Assembly (NCBI RefSeq): GCF_022549785.1
Contig: NZ_JAKZGO010000005.1
Span: forward strand, 114,860 to 178,859
Direction: 5' to 3'
DNA from: Belliella alkalica
GTDB taxonomy: Bacteria; Bacteroidota; Bacteroidia; Cytophagales; Cyclobacteriaceae
DNA length: 64,000 nucleotides
Part shown: in pieces, positions 63,538 through 64,000 of the stretch
Position numbering within the stretch: position 1 is the stretch's first letter
How the letters are laid out: each line of letters starts with the position of its first letter
The notes under the pieces: generated by a model
Databases searched by the model: none
Told to the model about the DNA's origin: nothing
The model's input: only the letters and a program-made list of their open reading frames with translations
Translations under genes and position numbers: made by a program

Positions 63538-64000
63538 ATGAAATTAAAAAATAATTTAGCTTTTATTCTGAGTGCAGGATTATTCTACGGAATGGTCGCT
63601 TGTTCTGAACCAGCAGCAAATGTCGATAATTCTGAACCTAGTCCTTACACAATAGAATCAGAAAAACTTACATTCTCCCTAGACACTTTGTATACAGAGT
63701 TTGAAAATCCATGGGGAATGACATGGCTTCCAGACGGCAGAATGCTTGTCACTGAAAGAAAAGGAGAAATATTAATCTTCAAAGACGATAAATACACAGG
63801 CGAAAAACTCACAGGTGTACCTGCTGTGCACGAGGTTAATCAAGCAGGCCTATTGGATATTGCTATTCATCCAGATTATGAAAGTAATGGATGGATCTAT
63901 CTTGCCTATGCAAAAGACATGGGAGATGGTGGAGTATTGACTATCTCTAGAGCAAAGCTTGATGGTAATGCTTTGGTTGATTTGGAGGAATTGATCGTCA
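63538..64000 (+). CDS. PQQ-dependent sugar dehydrogenase, glucose/sorbosone type (3' end outside the window)
   Basis: The frame is open from ATG 63538 to the window end, at least 154 residues. It has a lipoprotein signal ending GMVACSEP (Cys at 22), then the start of a GSDH propeller: FENPWGMTWLPDGRMLVTERKG near 55-76 (quoted in part: NPWGMTWLPDGRMLVTER), VNQAGLLDIAIHPDYESN near 101-118 and WIYLAYAK. This opening is typical of soluble glucose/sorbosone dehydrogenases that use PQQ in the periplasm. The product is membrane anchored. Substrate not determined. Confidence 0.9.
   Translation, partial: MKLKNNLAFILSAGLFYGMVACSEPAANVDNSEPSPYTIESEKLTFSLDTLYTEFENPWGMTWLPDGRMLVTERKGEILIFKDDKYTGEKLTGVPAVHEVNQAGLLDIAIHPDYESNGWIYLAYAKDMGDGGVLTISRAKLDGNALVDLEELIV

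Overview
The window reads as chromosomal DNA from a Bacteroidota bacterium, most likely order Cytophagales, family Cyclobacteriaceae (an Algoriphagus/Belliella-like lineage). The evidence is moderate-to-low GC, promoters with the Bacteroidota -7 box TAnnTTTG and weak Shine-Dalgarno sites, many short-signal lipoproteins, a long TonB-dependent receptor with a carboxypeptidase-like N-terminal domain, a FtsZ with a long C-terminal linker, and a YpdA-type reductase. The lineage is inferred from protein style, not from a marker search. No rRNA, tRNA, CRISPR array or intact insertion sequence was seen.

Layout. 1-4300: a partial DUF4168-type secreted protein, a repeat-rich gap, an antiporter/universal-stress-protein pair and an AONS-like PLP enzyme. 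4366-8430: a TonB-dependent receptor and fasciclin lipoprotein operon with a clear terminator. 8670-18100: a lysoplasmalogenase-like membrane protein, an unknown secreted protein, aspS, two tandem M14 peptidase paralogues (the first has lost its zinc site), a thioredoxin and a purine nucleoside phosphorylase. 18255-34444: an FMN reductase converging on a complete, compact dcw cluster read leftwards: mraZ-rsmH-ftsL-ftsI-murE-mraY-murD-ftsW-murG-murC-ftsQ-ftsA-ftsZ. It makes UDP-MurNAc peptides, lipid I/II and the division ring; murF and ddl are absent from it. Upstream of mraZ lie three 10-bp-spaced AGTGG boxes that look like the MraZ operator.

34767-49100 is the accessory part. It holds a TlpA-like lipoprotein, a REP-associated tyrosine transposase (RAYT) inside a ~160-bp REP array, and then a tandem family of secreted modules. 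Each module has a near-identical ~110-bp leader, a small Cys-rich secreted peptide starting SV[DEN]P after the signal peptide, and one or two lipoproteins of probable beta-propeller fold. A MauE/DoxX-like membrane protein and a frameshifted small membrane protein head the array. The leaders carry a CTTT tetranucleotide run of variable length, and hairpin repeats separate the modules. I regard this as the most interesting system in the window. A YD-repeat-like protein, an outer-membrane beta-barrel protein and a membrane protein follow.

49490-64000 returns to housekeeping and regulation: a small lipoprotein, polyprenyl diphosphate synthase, a glycerol-3-phosphate acyltransferase/gpsA operon (phospholipid synthesis), an amino-acid permease, a ParE-type toxin-antitoxin pair, ypdA, an NRDE/TANGO2 protein, an ene-reductase, a BlaI/BlaR1-like regulator pair with three identical-spacing dyad operators on its promoter, a sugar-isomerase-like TIM-barrel protein, and the start of a PQQ-type sugar dehydrogenase cut by the window end.
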